This document shows positions 43,086 through 50,875 of a DNA stretch of 64,000 bases, piece by piece (positions within the stretch are counted from its first letter, which is position 1; each line of letters begins with the position of its first letter). Both the position numbers and the translations under genes were made by a program. Location: positions 1 to 64,000 of the forward strand of contig JANRJM010000006.1 in assembly GCA_033763975.1 (NCBI GenBank), in the 5' to 3' direction. This DNA comes from Planctomycetota bacterium (GTDB taxonomy: Bacteria; Planctomycetota; Phycisphaerae; Phycisphaerales; UBA1924). The notes beneath the pieces are model-generated. The model did no database searches. It saw nothing but the letters and a program-made list of their open reading frames with translations, and was not told the DNA's origin.

Positions 43086-43149
43086 GCGCCCGGGACACCG
43101 GGCGCTCTTCCAACCGGGGCGGGGGTTCTCTCCGTGCGGCCCCCGCCCC
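43086..43149 (+). terminator. Two hairpins behind the fibro-slime gene
   Basis: The first stem is GCGCCCGG / CCGGGCGC with loop GACA (43086-43105), followed by TCTTCC. The second is GGGGCGGGGG / CCCCCGCCCC (43116-43125 with 43140-43149). Neither has a T-tract, but the position seven bp after the stop suggests termination or 3'-end protection. Confidence 0.6.
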
Positions 43150-43209
43150 CGCGATTTCGAGTTCCACGCCCGGGTTGGGCGCGTCGCCCGCCCGGGCGTT
43201 GACGCGCGC

Positions 43210-43545
43210 TCACCACGCCGTCCGCGGATGCCGCCGGAAGTACAGCACCACGTCCGCGTGATGGTCCCACAGGTGCAGGTACCGCGCCCGGTCCAGGCTC
43301 GGACGCGACGGCTCGGGCCAGGCGCTTTCTTCGAACGCCGTCCGCACGTCCCGGATCGCGAGCGCGTCGTCCCGCCGTGCGAACTCCGCGCCCTCCGCCG
43401 CGCCCCCGAACGCCGGGAACACCAGCGCCTCGCTCTCGCCCTGTCCCGCTAGCCGTACGCCCTGCGAACGGATCGGCACCGACGTGCTGCAACCGGCCAG
43501 CCAGGCGGCCGCGAGCACTCCCAGCATCAGCCGGACACGTGTCAC
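43210..43545 (-). CDS. Small lipoprotein, unknown function
   Basis: A 111-residue predicted lipoprotein. From GTG at 43545 the N-terminus reads VTRVRLMLGVLAAAWLAGCSTS, with LAGC as a good lipobox. The mature part is charged and ends in YLHLWDHHADVVLYFRRHPRTAW; the aromatic/His-rich end is notable but not a motif I know. The frame is open further upstream to 43644 but without a better start. No Shine-Dalgarno sequence is evident. It lies alone between the fibro-slime gene and the queA group. The lipoprotein call is probable; the function is unknown. Confidence 0.6.
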   Translation of the reverse strand: MTRVRLMLGVLAAAWLAGCSTSVPIRSQGVRLAGQGESEALVFPAFGGAAEGAEFARRDDALAIRDVRTAFEESAWPEPSRPSLDRARYLHLWDHHADVVLYFRRHPRTAW

Positions 43546-43686
43546 AGCAGGTACAGGTACAACACGCGTGCCGACCCGTCCAGCACCATCTGCGCACCGG
43601 GGGTCAAAGCCCGTGGTGTCCGCACGCAACATCTTTCGCGACATCGTGTTGCGGCTTCGCCCCAGCGACGGATTCCCGCGATCCGG

Positions 43687-44058
43687 CTAGATGATCACGT
43701 CGAGTATGCGACCCAGGCCCAGCAGGCGCTCGATCACATATCGGACGTGCTGGCGCACTTCCGCCGGCGCACGCCGCGGTGCCGGGGGTTCGCCCCCCAG
43801 GGGCTCGGTGCGTGCGGCAGGTCGCCACGAGCTGGCCGGGGCCGCGGACGTCGCGGGCTCGTAGGAATCGGGTGATCGCCGCGGCGCGGGGAGTTCGGCC
43901 AGGAACCGGTGGAAGGGGGGCGTGCGGAGATCGTGGCGCCGGCACGGGTCGTGCGGCAGGTCGGCAGGGCACGGGCAGGCCGGCTCGACCTCGCGCAACG
44001 GCGCGCACGCCACGGGCCTGGCGAAGAAGAGCGCGGCGTGTCCGTCGTCGATGCGCAC
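43687..44058 (-). CDS. Possible hypothetical protein divergent to queA
   Basis: A frame that may encode a protein of 123 residues from GTG at 44058, or 173 residues if the GTG at 44208 is used. The predicted chain has an ordinary composition at both ends (VRIDDGHAALFFARPV and EVRQHVRYVIERLLGLGRILDVII), but a Pro/Arg/Ala-rich middle and no known motif. There is no ribosome-binding site at either start. It fills an otherwise empty 530-bp interval between the small lipoprotein and queA. The call rests only on composition and position and may be wrong. Confidence 0.3.
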   Translation of the reverse strand: MRIDDGHAALFFARPVACAPLREVEPACPCPADLPHDPCRRHDLRTPPFHRFLAELPAPRRSPDSYEPATSAAPASSWRPAARTEPLGGEPPAPRRAPAEVRQHVRYVIERLLGLGRILDVII

Positions 44059-44215
44059 GGAGGAAACCGCGTCAACCCGCGGGCCGCACCCCGCCCTTCC
44101 GATAAGATCGCCCGCGTGGACGATCCACGCGGCGTCGGGTGCGTGCCCTCCCCGCCGCGTAGAGCGTGTGTTGCGGGCGAGCAACAGCGGTCGTCCACGC
44201 GGTGCCACGCCGACG

Positions 44216-45331
44216 ATGCTGCCCACCCGGGACCTCGAGTACGACCTTCCGTCGCGGTGCATCGCGACGACGCCCGCCGAGCCGCGCGACGCGGCCCGGC
44301 TGTTGGTCGTCCGCAGGACCGGGAACGCCCCCGCCATCGACCTGCACGTCCGCGACCTGCCGGGGCTGCTGCGCGCGGGCGACCTGCTGGTGCTGAACAC
44401 GACGCGCGTGCTGCCGGCCCGCCTGGAAGGGACGCGCGTCGACAGCGGGGGGCACGTGGAGGGCCTGTTCCTCGCGCAGGCCGGTGCCGACTGGATCGTC
44501 ATGCTGCGGGCGCGCCGCCCGCACGCGGGCGTCGTGGTGCGGCTGCACGCGCCGGACGGAACCGACGGCGGGGTGGATCTGGAACTGGTCGAGCGCGTCG
44601 AGCACGAGCCGGGCGCGTGGCGGGTGCGCGTCATCGACCGGGCCGCCAGTGGCACTGCGGACCCAGGCGCCCGCACGCCGGACGTTCTGGCGCGGGTCGG
44701 GCGGACGCCCCTGCCGCCGTACATCCTGCGTGCCCGTGCGCAGGCCGGCCAGACGGTGGATGACGCGTACGACCGCGCGCGGTACCAGACCCTCTTCGCG
44801 GGCGACGCGGGTGCATCGGTGGCGGCCCCCACCGCCGGACTGCACCTGACGCCCGGCGTGCTCGACGCGCTCCGCGCGGGCGGCGTGGGCGTCGCCGAGG
44901 TCGTGCTGCACGTGGGCACGGGCACGTTCCGGTCGGTGGAGACGGAGTTCGTCGAGCAGCACCCGATGCACGCGGAAGCGTGCTTTCTGAGCGAGGCGAC
45001 GGCGGCGGCCATCGAGCGGACGCGGGTCTCGGGCGGGCGGGTGGTGTGCGTGGGAACCACCGCCGCACGCACGGTCGAGGCGTACGCCCGGGGCGACGCG
45101 GCGCCGGGGCGGTGGCACGAATCGCGGTTGCTGATCACCCCCGGGTATGCGTGGCGCTGGACGGACGGGCTGCTGACGAACTTCCACCTGCCCCGGTCGA
45201 CGCTGCTGGCGATGGTCGCGTCGCTTGTGGAGGGCGGCGTGGGGCGGCTGCTGGCGCACTACGGGCGCGCGATCGAGGAGGGGTACCGGTTCTACTCGTA
45301 CGGGGACGCGATGCTGGTGCTGCCGGAGTAG
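44216..45331 (+). CDS. queA: S-adenosylmethionine:tRNA ribosyltransferase-isomerase
   Basis: A 371-residue cytosolic enzyme that transfers and isomerises the ribosyl part of SAM onto preQ1-modified tRNA, forming epoxyqueuosine. Motifs: DLEYDLPSRCIATTPAEPRDAARLLV at the N-terminus, LLVLNTTRVLPARL, TPLPPYI, YQTLFAGDAGASVAAPTAGLHLT, EVVLHVGTGTFRSV, GTTAARTVE and LLTNFHLPRSTLLAMVASL. ATG at 44216 gives the family-typical start. It is 62 bp before murE on the same strand. Linkage of queA to mur genes is unusual but function is clear. Confidence 0.95.
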   Translation: MLPTRDLEYDLPSRCIATTPAEPRDAARLLVVRRTGNAPAIDLHVRDLPGLLRAGDLLVLNTTRVLPARLEGTRVDSGGHVEGLFLAQAGADWIVMLRARRPHAGVVVRLHAPDGTDGGVDLELVERVEHEPGAWRVRVIDRAASGTADPGARTPDVLARVGRTPLPPYILRARAQAGQTVDDAYDRARYQTLFAGDAGASVAAPTAGLHLTPGVLDALRAGGVGVAEVVLHVGTGTFRSVETEFVEQHPMHAEACFLSEATAAAIERTRVSGGRVVCVGTTAARTVEAYARGDAAPGRWHESRLLITPGYAWRWTDGLLTNFHLPRSTLLAMVASLVEGGVGRLLAHYGRAIEEGYRFYSYGDAMLVLPE

Positions 45332-45393
45332 GGCGCGCGGATTCGACCTCGGTCGCCGGTTTCGCCGATACGCTTGGCCGTCACGGAGGACGG

Positions 45394-46998
45394 ATGCTGC
45401 TGTCGGAACTTGTCTCGGGCTTGTCGGTGCGCCGCGATCCCGACCGGGACGCGCGGGTGTGCGACCTGAGCGAGGACAGCCGCACGGTCGTGCCGGGCAC
45501 GCTGTTCATCGCGCGTCGGGGGCTGAAGGCCGACGGCAACGCGTTCATCGAGCAGGCGCTGCGGGCGGGGGCGTCGGCGGTGCTGACGGACAACGCGTCG
45601 CTGCGTCTGGCGGGCGACGGAGCCGTCCCGCTGGTGTACGCCCCGGACGTGCCGGCGGTGCTGAGCGTGATCGCGGAGCGGTTCTACGGCGGGGCGTCGT
45701 CGCGTCTCTCGCTGGTGGGCGTGACGGGCACGAACGGCAAGACGACGACGACGTACCTCGTGTGGCGCCTGCTGAACGGGGCCGGCGTGCGCTGCGGGCT
45801 GGTCGGGACAGTGCTCGTCGACGACGGGCGCGAGGTGGCGGCGTCGGGCATGACCACGCCCCCCGCGACCGAAACCAGCCGCTGCCTGGCGAGCATGGTC
45901 GACGCCGGGTGCGCCGCGGCGTGCATGGAGGTTTCGAGCCACGCGCTGCACCAGCGCCGGGCCGACGCGCTGCGCTTCCGCGTCGGGGTGTTCACGAACC
46001 TGTCGGGCGACCACCTGGACTACCACGGCACGATGGACGCCTACGCCGACGCGAAGGCGCGGCTGTTCGAGCGGCTCGAGCCCGACGCGCTCGCGGTGGT
46101 GAACGTCCAGGACCCCCGGGCCGCACGCATGACCCGCGACTGCCGCGCCCGCGTGCTGCGCTGCGCCGTGGCGACGCCCGGGGCGCTCACGGACGCCGAG
46201 CGCGGCGCGGACTGCGTCGCGACGATCCTCGACGAGAGCCTCGACGCGATGCGCCTGCGCCTGCGCGGGGCGTGGGGCGAGATCGACGCGCGCGTCCCGC
46301 TCGTCGGGCGGTACAACGCGATGAACACGCTGCAGGCCTGCGCGTGCGCGCACGCCCTGGGGCTGGGCGCCGACGCGCTCGCGGCGGGGCTCCCGGGCCT
46401 CGCGGCCCCGCCCGGACGCCTGGAACGCGTGCACGCGCCCACCGACGACGTCCGCGTGTACGTCGACTACGCGCACAGCGACGACTCGCTCCGCAACGTG
46501 CTGCTCACCGTGGGCGCGGTGATGCCCGGGCGACATCACGCCGGGGACATCCGGTCCGCCGCGGGCGCGCCGAAGCAGACGGAAACCCCGTCGCGCCTGT
46601 GGGCCGTCTTCGGGTGCGGGGGCGATCGCGACCGCACGAAGCGCCCGCGGATGGGGCGGGCCGCGGCGGACCTGGCCGACCGCGTGGTCGTGACGAGCGA
46701 CAACCCGCGGACCGAACGCCCCGGCGACATCATCGACGAGATCCTCGCGGGGATCCCCGCGTCCGCTCGCCCCGCGATCGAGGTGCAGGCCGATCGCGCC
46801 CGGGCGATCCACCACGCGGTGCGACAGGCTTCCCCTGGCGACGTCGTGGTGATCGCCGGCAAGGGGCACGAGACCGAGCAGATCCTGCCCGACGGGAAGG
46901 GCGGCACGGTCCGCACGCACTTCGACGACCGCGAGGTGGCGCGCGAGGCGCTCGAGCTCCGGCGCGCCCGCGTCGCCCCTTCGGAGCCGGCCCCATGA
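45394..46998 (+). CDS. murE: UDP-MurNAc-tripeptide synthetase (meso-diaminopimelate type)
   Basis: A 534-residue Mur ligase that adds the third stem-peptide residue to UDP-MurNAc-L-Ala-D-Glu. The P-loop is GVTGTNGKTTTT (109-120). K221 in AYADAKARLF is the expected carbamylated lysine. The DNPR motif (436-439), which selects meso-diaminopimelate, is present. Residues about 379-400 (GRHHAGDIRSAAGAPKQTETPS) are an insertion before FGCGGDRD that most MurE proteins lack. ATG at 45394 has GGAGG five nt upstream. It overlaps murF by 4 bp (ATGA). Confidence 0.95.
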   Translation: MLLSELVSGLSVRRDPDRDARVCDLSEDSRTVVPGTLFIARRGLKADGNAFIEQALRAGASAVLTDNASLRLAGDGAVPLVYAPDVPAVLSVIAERFYGGASSRLSLVGVTGTNGKTTTTYLVWRLLNGAGVRCGLVGTVLVDDGREVAASGMTTPPATETSRCLASMVDAGCAAACMEVSSHALHQRRADALRFRVGVFTNLSGDHLDYHGTMDAYADAKARLFERLEPDALAVVNVQDPRAARMTRDCRARVLRCAVATPGALTDAERGADCVATILDESLDAMRLRLRGAWGEIDARVPLVGRYNAMNTLQACACAHALGLGADALAAGLPGLAAPPGRLERVHAPTDDVRVYVDYAHSDDSLRNVLLTVGAVMPGRHHAGDIRSAAGAPKQTETPSRLWAVFGCGGDRDRTKRPRMGRAAADLADRVVVTSDNPRTERPGDIIDEILAGIPASARPAIEVQADRARAIHHAVRQASPGDVVVIAGKGHETEQILPDGKGGTVRTHFDDREVAREALELRRARVAPSEPAP

Positions 46999-48434
46999 CG
47001 TTCTGGACGCCCGACGCGATCAAGGGAGTGCTCGGGGGCACCTGGCTGGCGCGCGCGGACGCCCCGGCGGACGCGGGCGTGGGCATCGACACGCGCACGC
47101 TGCAGCCCGGGCAGCTCTTCGTCGCGCTGCGGGGCGAGCGCACCGACGGGCACGCGTACCTGCGCGACGCCGTCCGCGCCGGGGCCGCCATGCTCGTCAT
47201 CGACGACCCCCGCGCCGTGCCCGCCGAAGGGTGGGAGCGCCCCGTGGCGGTGCTGCACGTGCCCGACGCGGGGGCGGCCCTGCTGCGCCTGGGGGCGGCG
47301 TACCGCAAGACGCTGGACCCCACGCGCGTCATCGCCGTCGGGGGCTCGAACGGCAAGACGACGACGGTGCGCCTGATCCACGCGGCGCTGGCGCCGTCGA
47401 TGCGCGGGACGCACGCGCCGCGGAGCTTCAACAACGCCGTCGGTCTCCCGCTCACGCTGCTGGGCGCGCGCCGGGGCGACCAGTACCTCGTGTGCGAGAT
47501 CGGGACGAACGCGCCCGGCGAGATCGCACCCCTGGCGAGCGTGGCCGAGCCCGACATCGCGGTCATCACGAGCATCGGGCGCGAGCACCTGGAAGGGCTG
47601 GGTTCGCTGCGGGGCGTGGCGCAGGAAGAGGCGAGCCTGCTGCTCGGGCTGCGGGCCGGGGGCGTGGCGATCCTGAACGCCGATGCGCCCCACCTGGTGG
47701 AGGCGGCCCGGCCGATCGCGCTCTCGCAGCGCGCGCAGGTGCTGACGTTCGGGCGTTCGCCCGAGGCGGACCTGCGCGTGACGGACGTGCGCGACACGCC
47801 CGAGGGCCTGCGCGTGCGCGTGAACGAGCGCGAGGCGCTGGCGGCCCCGCTGCACGGGAAGCACAACGCCCTGAACATGGTCGCCGCCTTCGCGGTCGCC
47901 CGTCGCCTGGGGCTGGACACGCAGGCCATCGCCGGCGGGCTGGCCCGCGCGACGCCCCCGCCCATGCGCCTGCAGCGCGTGCGCGTCGGCGAGATCGAGT
48001 TCCTGAACGACGCGTACAACGCGAACCCCGAGTCGCTGCTGGCGGCGGTCGAGACCTTCGGCGAGCTGTACCGCGACGCCGCCCGCCGGGTGTTGATCCT
48101 CGGCGACATGCTCGAGCAGGGCGTGCACGCCCCGGCCCTGCACGAGGAGTGCGCCGCGGCGGTGGGCGCGTGCGCGTGGGCGGACCTGGTCGTGCTCGTC
48201 GGACCTCATTGGACGCACAGCGCGTCGATCGTGCGGGCGGCCCTGGGCGACGACCGCGTGCGGACGCTCGCCGACGTCGCGGGGCCGAACGCGTCGCGCG
48301 TGGCCCAGGCGCTGCGCCCGGGCGACGCGGTGCTGCTCAAGGGATCGCGCGGGGTGGCGCTGGAGCGCGTGCTGGACGCGTGCCGTCTGGAGGGCGAGGC
48401 GCTCACCGAGTTCAAGCCCGGGGCGACGGCATGA
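46995..48434 (+). CDS. murF: UDP-MurNAc-tripeptide D-Ala-D-Ala ligase
   Basis: A 479-residue Mur ligase that adds D-Ala-D-Ala to complete the pentapeptide. It has GIDTRTLQPGQLFVALRGERTDGHAY at the N-terminal substrate domain, the P-loop AVGGSNGKTTT (114-124), SFNNAVGLPLTLL, CEIGTNAPGEI, and NDAYNANPESLLAAVE in the C-terminal domain. ATG at 46995 overlaps the murE stop, so translation is coupled. mraY follows after 31 bp. The length is close to the family norm. Confidence 0.95.
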   Translation: MTFWTPDAIKGVLGGTWLARADAPADAGVGIDTRTLQPGQLFVALRGERTDGHAYLRDAVRAGAAMLVIDDPRAVPAEGWERPVAVLHVPDAGAALLRLGAAYRKTLDPTRVIAVGGSNGKTTTVRLIHAALAPSMRGTHAPRSFNNAVGLPLTLLGARRGDQYLVCEIGTNAPGEIAPLASVAEPDIAVITSIGREHLEGLGSLRGVAQEEASLLLGLRAGGVAILNADAPHLVEAARPIALSQRAQVLTFGRSPEADLRVTDVRDTPEGLRVRVNEREALAAPLHGKHNALNMVAAFAVARRLGLDTQAIAGGLARATPPPMRLQRVRVGEIEFLNDAYNANPESLLAAVETFGELYRDAARRVLILGDMLEQGVHAPALHEECAAAVGACAWADLVVLVGPHWTHSASIVRAALGDDRVRTLADVAGPNASRVAQALRPGDAVLLKGSRGVALERVLDACRLEGEALTEFKPGATA

Positions 48435-48465
48435 CCCGCCACGTACGCGACGGGACGCTCCCCGC

Positions 48466-49632
48466 ATGATCTACCTCCTGCTGGTGGAGTGGCTGGGCGA
48501 TGCGTTGCGCGACGCGGGGCTGTACGGCTTCGTCCGCGTGCTCGAGCAGCTCCAGTTCCGCGCGTTGCTGGCCTCGGGCCTGTCGTTCGCGCTCGTCCTC
48601 ATCTTCGGCAAGCGCACGATCCGAATGCTCGTGCGCCTCAAGATCGGCGACAGCGGCGCCACCGACGCCGACGCCCTGCGCGCGCACACGTCGTCCAAGG
48701 CCAACACCCCCACCATGGGCGGCGTGCTCATCGTCGGCTCGATCCTCACGAGCACCGTGCTGCTCGCCGACATCTCGCAGTTCTACGTCCTGCTCGGCGT
48801 GATCGTCGTGGTGTGGCTCGCGGTGCTCGGCGGGTTCGACGACTACCTGAAGCTCACCGCGCGCCAGCGGGGCTCGGGCTCGCGCCAGGGGTTGTACGCC
48901 TGGGAGAAACTCATCTTCCAGATCGGCGTGGGGCTGCTCGTGGGGTACTTCGTCTTCCGCCAGGGCTCGGGCGAGGGCGACGTGCGCCACGCGCTCAACC
49001 TGCCCTTCCAGAAGACCTACGACGGGCCCGGGCAACTGAGTTCCACGCTGCTGTTCCTCGGCGCGCCCGCGTTCATCATCATCGGGACGCTCATGGTGTC
49101 GGGCATGAGCAACGCCGTGAACATCACCGACGGCATGGACGGGCTCGCCGGCGGGATCAGCGGGATCGTCTGCATCGGCGTCTTCGTGCTCGCGATGATC
49201 GCCGGCGACCAGGCCATGGCCCAGTACCTGCTCGTCCCGTACGTCCCCGGCGCGGGCGAACTCGCGGTGCTCGCCGGCGCCACCGCCGGGGCGTGCTTCG
49301 GCTTCCTCTGGTGGAACTGCTCGCCCGCGCAGGTCTTCATGGGCGACACCGGCGCCCTCGCCCTGGGCGGGATCATCGGCTACCTCGCGATCGTCACGCG
49401 CCAGGAGTTCGTCGTGCTCCTGATGAGCGGCGTGTTCCTCCTCGAGATCGGCTCGGTCGCGCTCCAGGTCGGGTACTTCAAGGCGACCGGCGGCAAACGC
49501 ATCTTCCGCGTCGCGCCCTTCCACCATCACCTGCACCTGGGCGGGTGGCCCGAGCAGCAGGTCGTCGCGCGACTCTGGATCGTCTCGGTCCTGCTCGTCG
49601 TCGTCGGGCTCGCCTCGCTCAAGGTGCGCTAG
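48466..49632 (+). CDS. mraY: Phospho-N-acetylmuramoyl-pentapeptide transferase
   Basis: A 388-residue inner-membrane enzyme with about ten helices. It moves phospho-MurNAc-pentapeptide onto undecaprenyl phosphate to make lipid I. Active-site regions are visible: KANTPTMGG, GGFDDYLKL (the Asp pair), NITDGMDGLAGG, WWNCSPAQVFMGDTGALALGG and PFHHHLHLGGWPE. ATG at 48466. It ends the queA-murE-murF-mraY run; murD, ftsW and murG do not follow. Its stop TAG shares the tetramer CTAG (49629-49632) with the stop of the convergent gene. Confidence 0.95.
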   Translation: MIYLLLVEWLGDALRDAGLYGFVRVLEQLQFRALLASGLSFALVLIFGKRTIRMLVRLKIGDSGATDADALRAHTSSKANTPTMGGVLIVGSILTSTVLLADISQFYVLLGVIVVVWLAVLGGFDDYLKLTARQRGSGSRQGLYAWEKLIFQIGVGLLVGYFVFRQGSGEGDVRHALNLPFQKTYDGPGQLSSTLLFLGAPAFIIIGTLMVSGMSNAVNITDGMDGLAGGISGIVCIGVFVLAMIAGDQAMAQYLLVPYVPGAGELAVLAGATAGACFGFLWWNCSPAQVFMGDTGALALGGIIGYLAIVTRQEFVVLLMSGVFLLEIGSVALQVGYFKATGGKRIFRVAPFHHHLHLGGWPEQQVVARLWIVSVLLVVVGLASLKVR

Positions 49633-50843
49633 CGCCCGCCCCCCAGCAGCACCAGCGGGCGTCGGAGGATCACGCGGTCCTGCACCGCGCCCCGGTTGCC
49701 GGGCGCCACCGTCACACGCAGGCGCGACCCGGCGGGCACCGCCCCGCCGAACTCCACGCGCAGGTCGGCCTTTGGCCGCTCCGCGTGCAGACGCGTGCGC
49801 GAGACCTCGCGCCCGCCCACGTCCATGATCAGTTCGCAATCGCCCCACACCCGCGACGACGCCGGCAGTTCGGCCTCGCACGCGAGCATCGTCGCGCCCG
49901 CCGGCAGTTCGAACGTGACCTGCATCGGGCCGGGCAGTTCGACGTCGGCGGCGAACAGCGGCGCCCGCGCGGTATCACCGATGACCGGGGGCGGGGTCCA
50001 GCGCCGAGCGCCCACGCCCTGCGCCGTCCACGCCAGCCCGCTCAGGCCTCGGACCGCGCCGGGGTCAAAGAGCGCCGCACGCACGTCGGGCACGGACACC
50101 CGGACGTCGCCGCTGGTGAGCGTCGCCTCGAAGTCCAGCATGCCGTCGGCGATCGAGACGGAGCCCGCCGACACGACCGACCCGTTGTGCAGCCAGAGGG
50201 CGACGCCCGCGGGCGAAGCCTCCGGGTTGGCGAAGGCGATCATCGCCACGCGTTCGAGCGGGACGTCCACGGCGCCGGCGTCGCGCTCCACGCGCACCAC
50301 CGACCCGACGGCCGCGACGAACCCCTCGACGGAGTCGCCGTTGCGCAGGCGCACGACATCGGCCGTGCCCGCGCGCACCGGCGCACCCCCGGGCAGTTCG
50401 CCCAGTTCGAGCACCGCGACGTCCTCGAGCGTGACGCGCACCGAGCCCAGCAGCGTCGATTCCCACCGGAGCGATTCGCCCTCGGGCGCGCCGCCGGCCG
50501 AGATGGTGCCGGGCAGGGTCTGCCCGTCGGCCAGGCGCATGCGGGGCTCGAAGGACGCGGAGACCGCGCCGGTCGGCCCCGCCGCCCGCTCGGGCAGCAG
50601 CGCCAGCACGTCCGCGCGCGGGATGGTGCGCACGCGGCCCGCGTCGTCGCGCAGGGTGAGGGCGTCGGGGGTCAGCGAGACGACCCGCCCGCGCGTTTCG
50701 CGCAGCGCCCGATCGAGCACGAGCCGGGGGACGTCGGCACCGCCCTGGGGCTGCGCATCGGCCAACCTCCCGACCGCGGCCATCGCGCCGACCGCGGCCA
50801 TCGCCAGGCCAAGCACGAATCCGCCCGTCGTTGCTGCACGCAT
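49629..50843 (-). CDS. Secreted protein with NPCBM-like C-terminal region
   Basis: A 404-residue exported protein with a signal peptide (GFVLGLAMAAVGAMAAVGRLADAQ). The middle has repeated short beta motifs (VRLRNGDSVEGFVAAVGSVVRVE, a pattern of strand-turn-strand found in proteins that bind nucleosides or metals, not assignable here). Residues about 290-400 fit an NPCBM-like jelly roll (PLFAADVELPGPMQVTFELPAGATMLACEAELP ... DCELIMDVGGREVSRTRL). The likely role is carbohydrate or surface binding. ATG at 50843. It is the last gene of the second BatA-type cluster, 32 bp after the prenyltransferase-repeat gene, and converges with mraY. Confidence 0.65.
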   Translation of the reverse strand: MRAATTGGFVLGLAMAAVGAMAAVGRLADAQPQGGADVPRLVLDRALRETRGRVVSLTPDALTLRDDAGRVRTIPRADVLALLPERAAGPTGAVSASFEPRMRLADGQTLPGTISAGGAPEGESLRWESTLLGSVRVTLEDVAVLELGELPGGAPVRAGTADVVRLRNGDSVEGFVAAVGSVVRVERDAGAVDVPLERVAMIAFANPEASPAGVALWLHNGSVVSAGSVSIADGMLDFEATLTSGDVRVSVPDVRAALFDPGAVRGLSGLAWTAQGVGARRWTPPPVIGDTARAPLFAADVELPGPMQVTFELPAGATMLACEAELPASSRVWGDCELIMDVGGREVSRTRLHAERPKADLRVEFGGAVPAGSRLRVTVAPGNRGAVQDRVILRRPLVLLGGGR

Positions 50844-50875
50844 CGCTTCGCGTCCTCCGCCGGACCGGGGTCGTG

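Noticed and set aside
45225-46994. Plus-strand frame continuous with murF that overlaps murE
   Set aside because: It is an Arg/Gly/Ala-rich shadow of murE. MurF starts at 46995 with a normal N-terminal domain, so this is not a MurE-MurF fusion.
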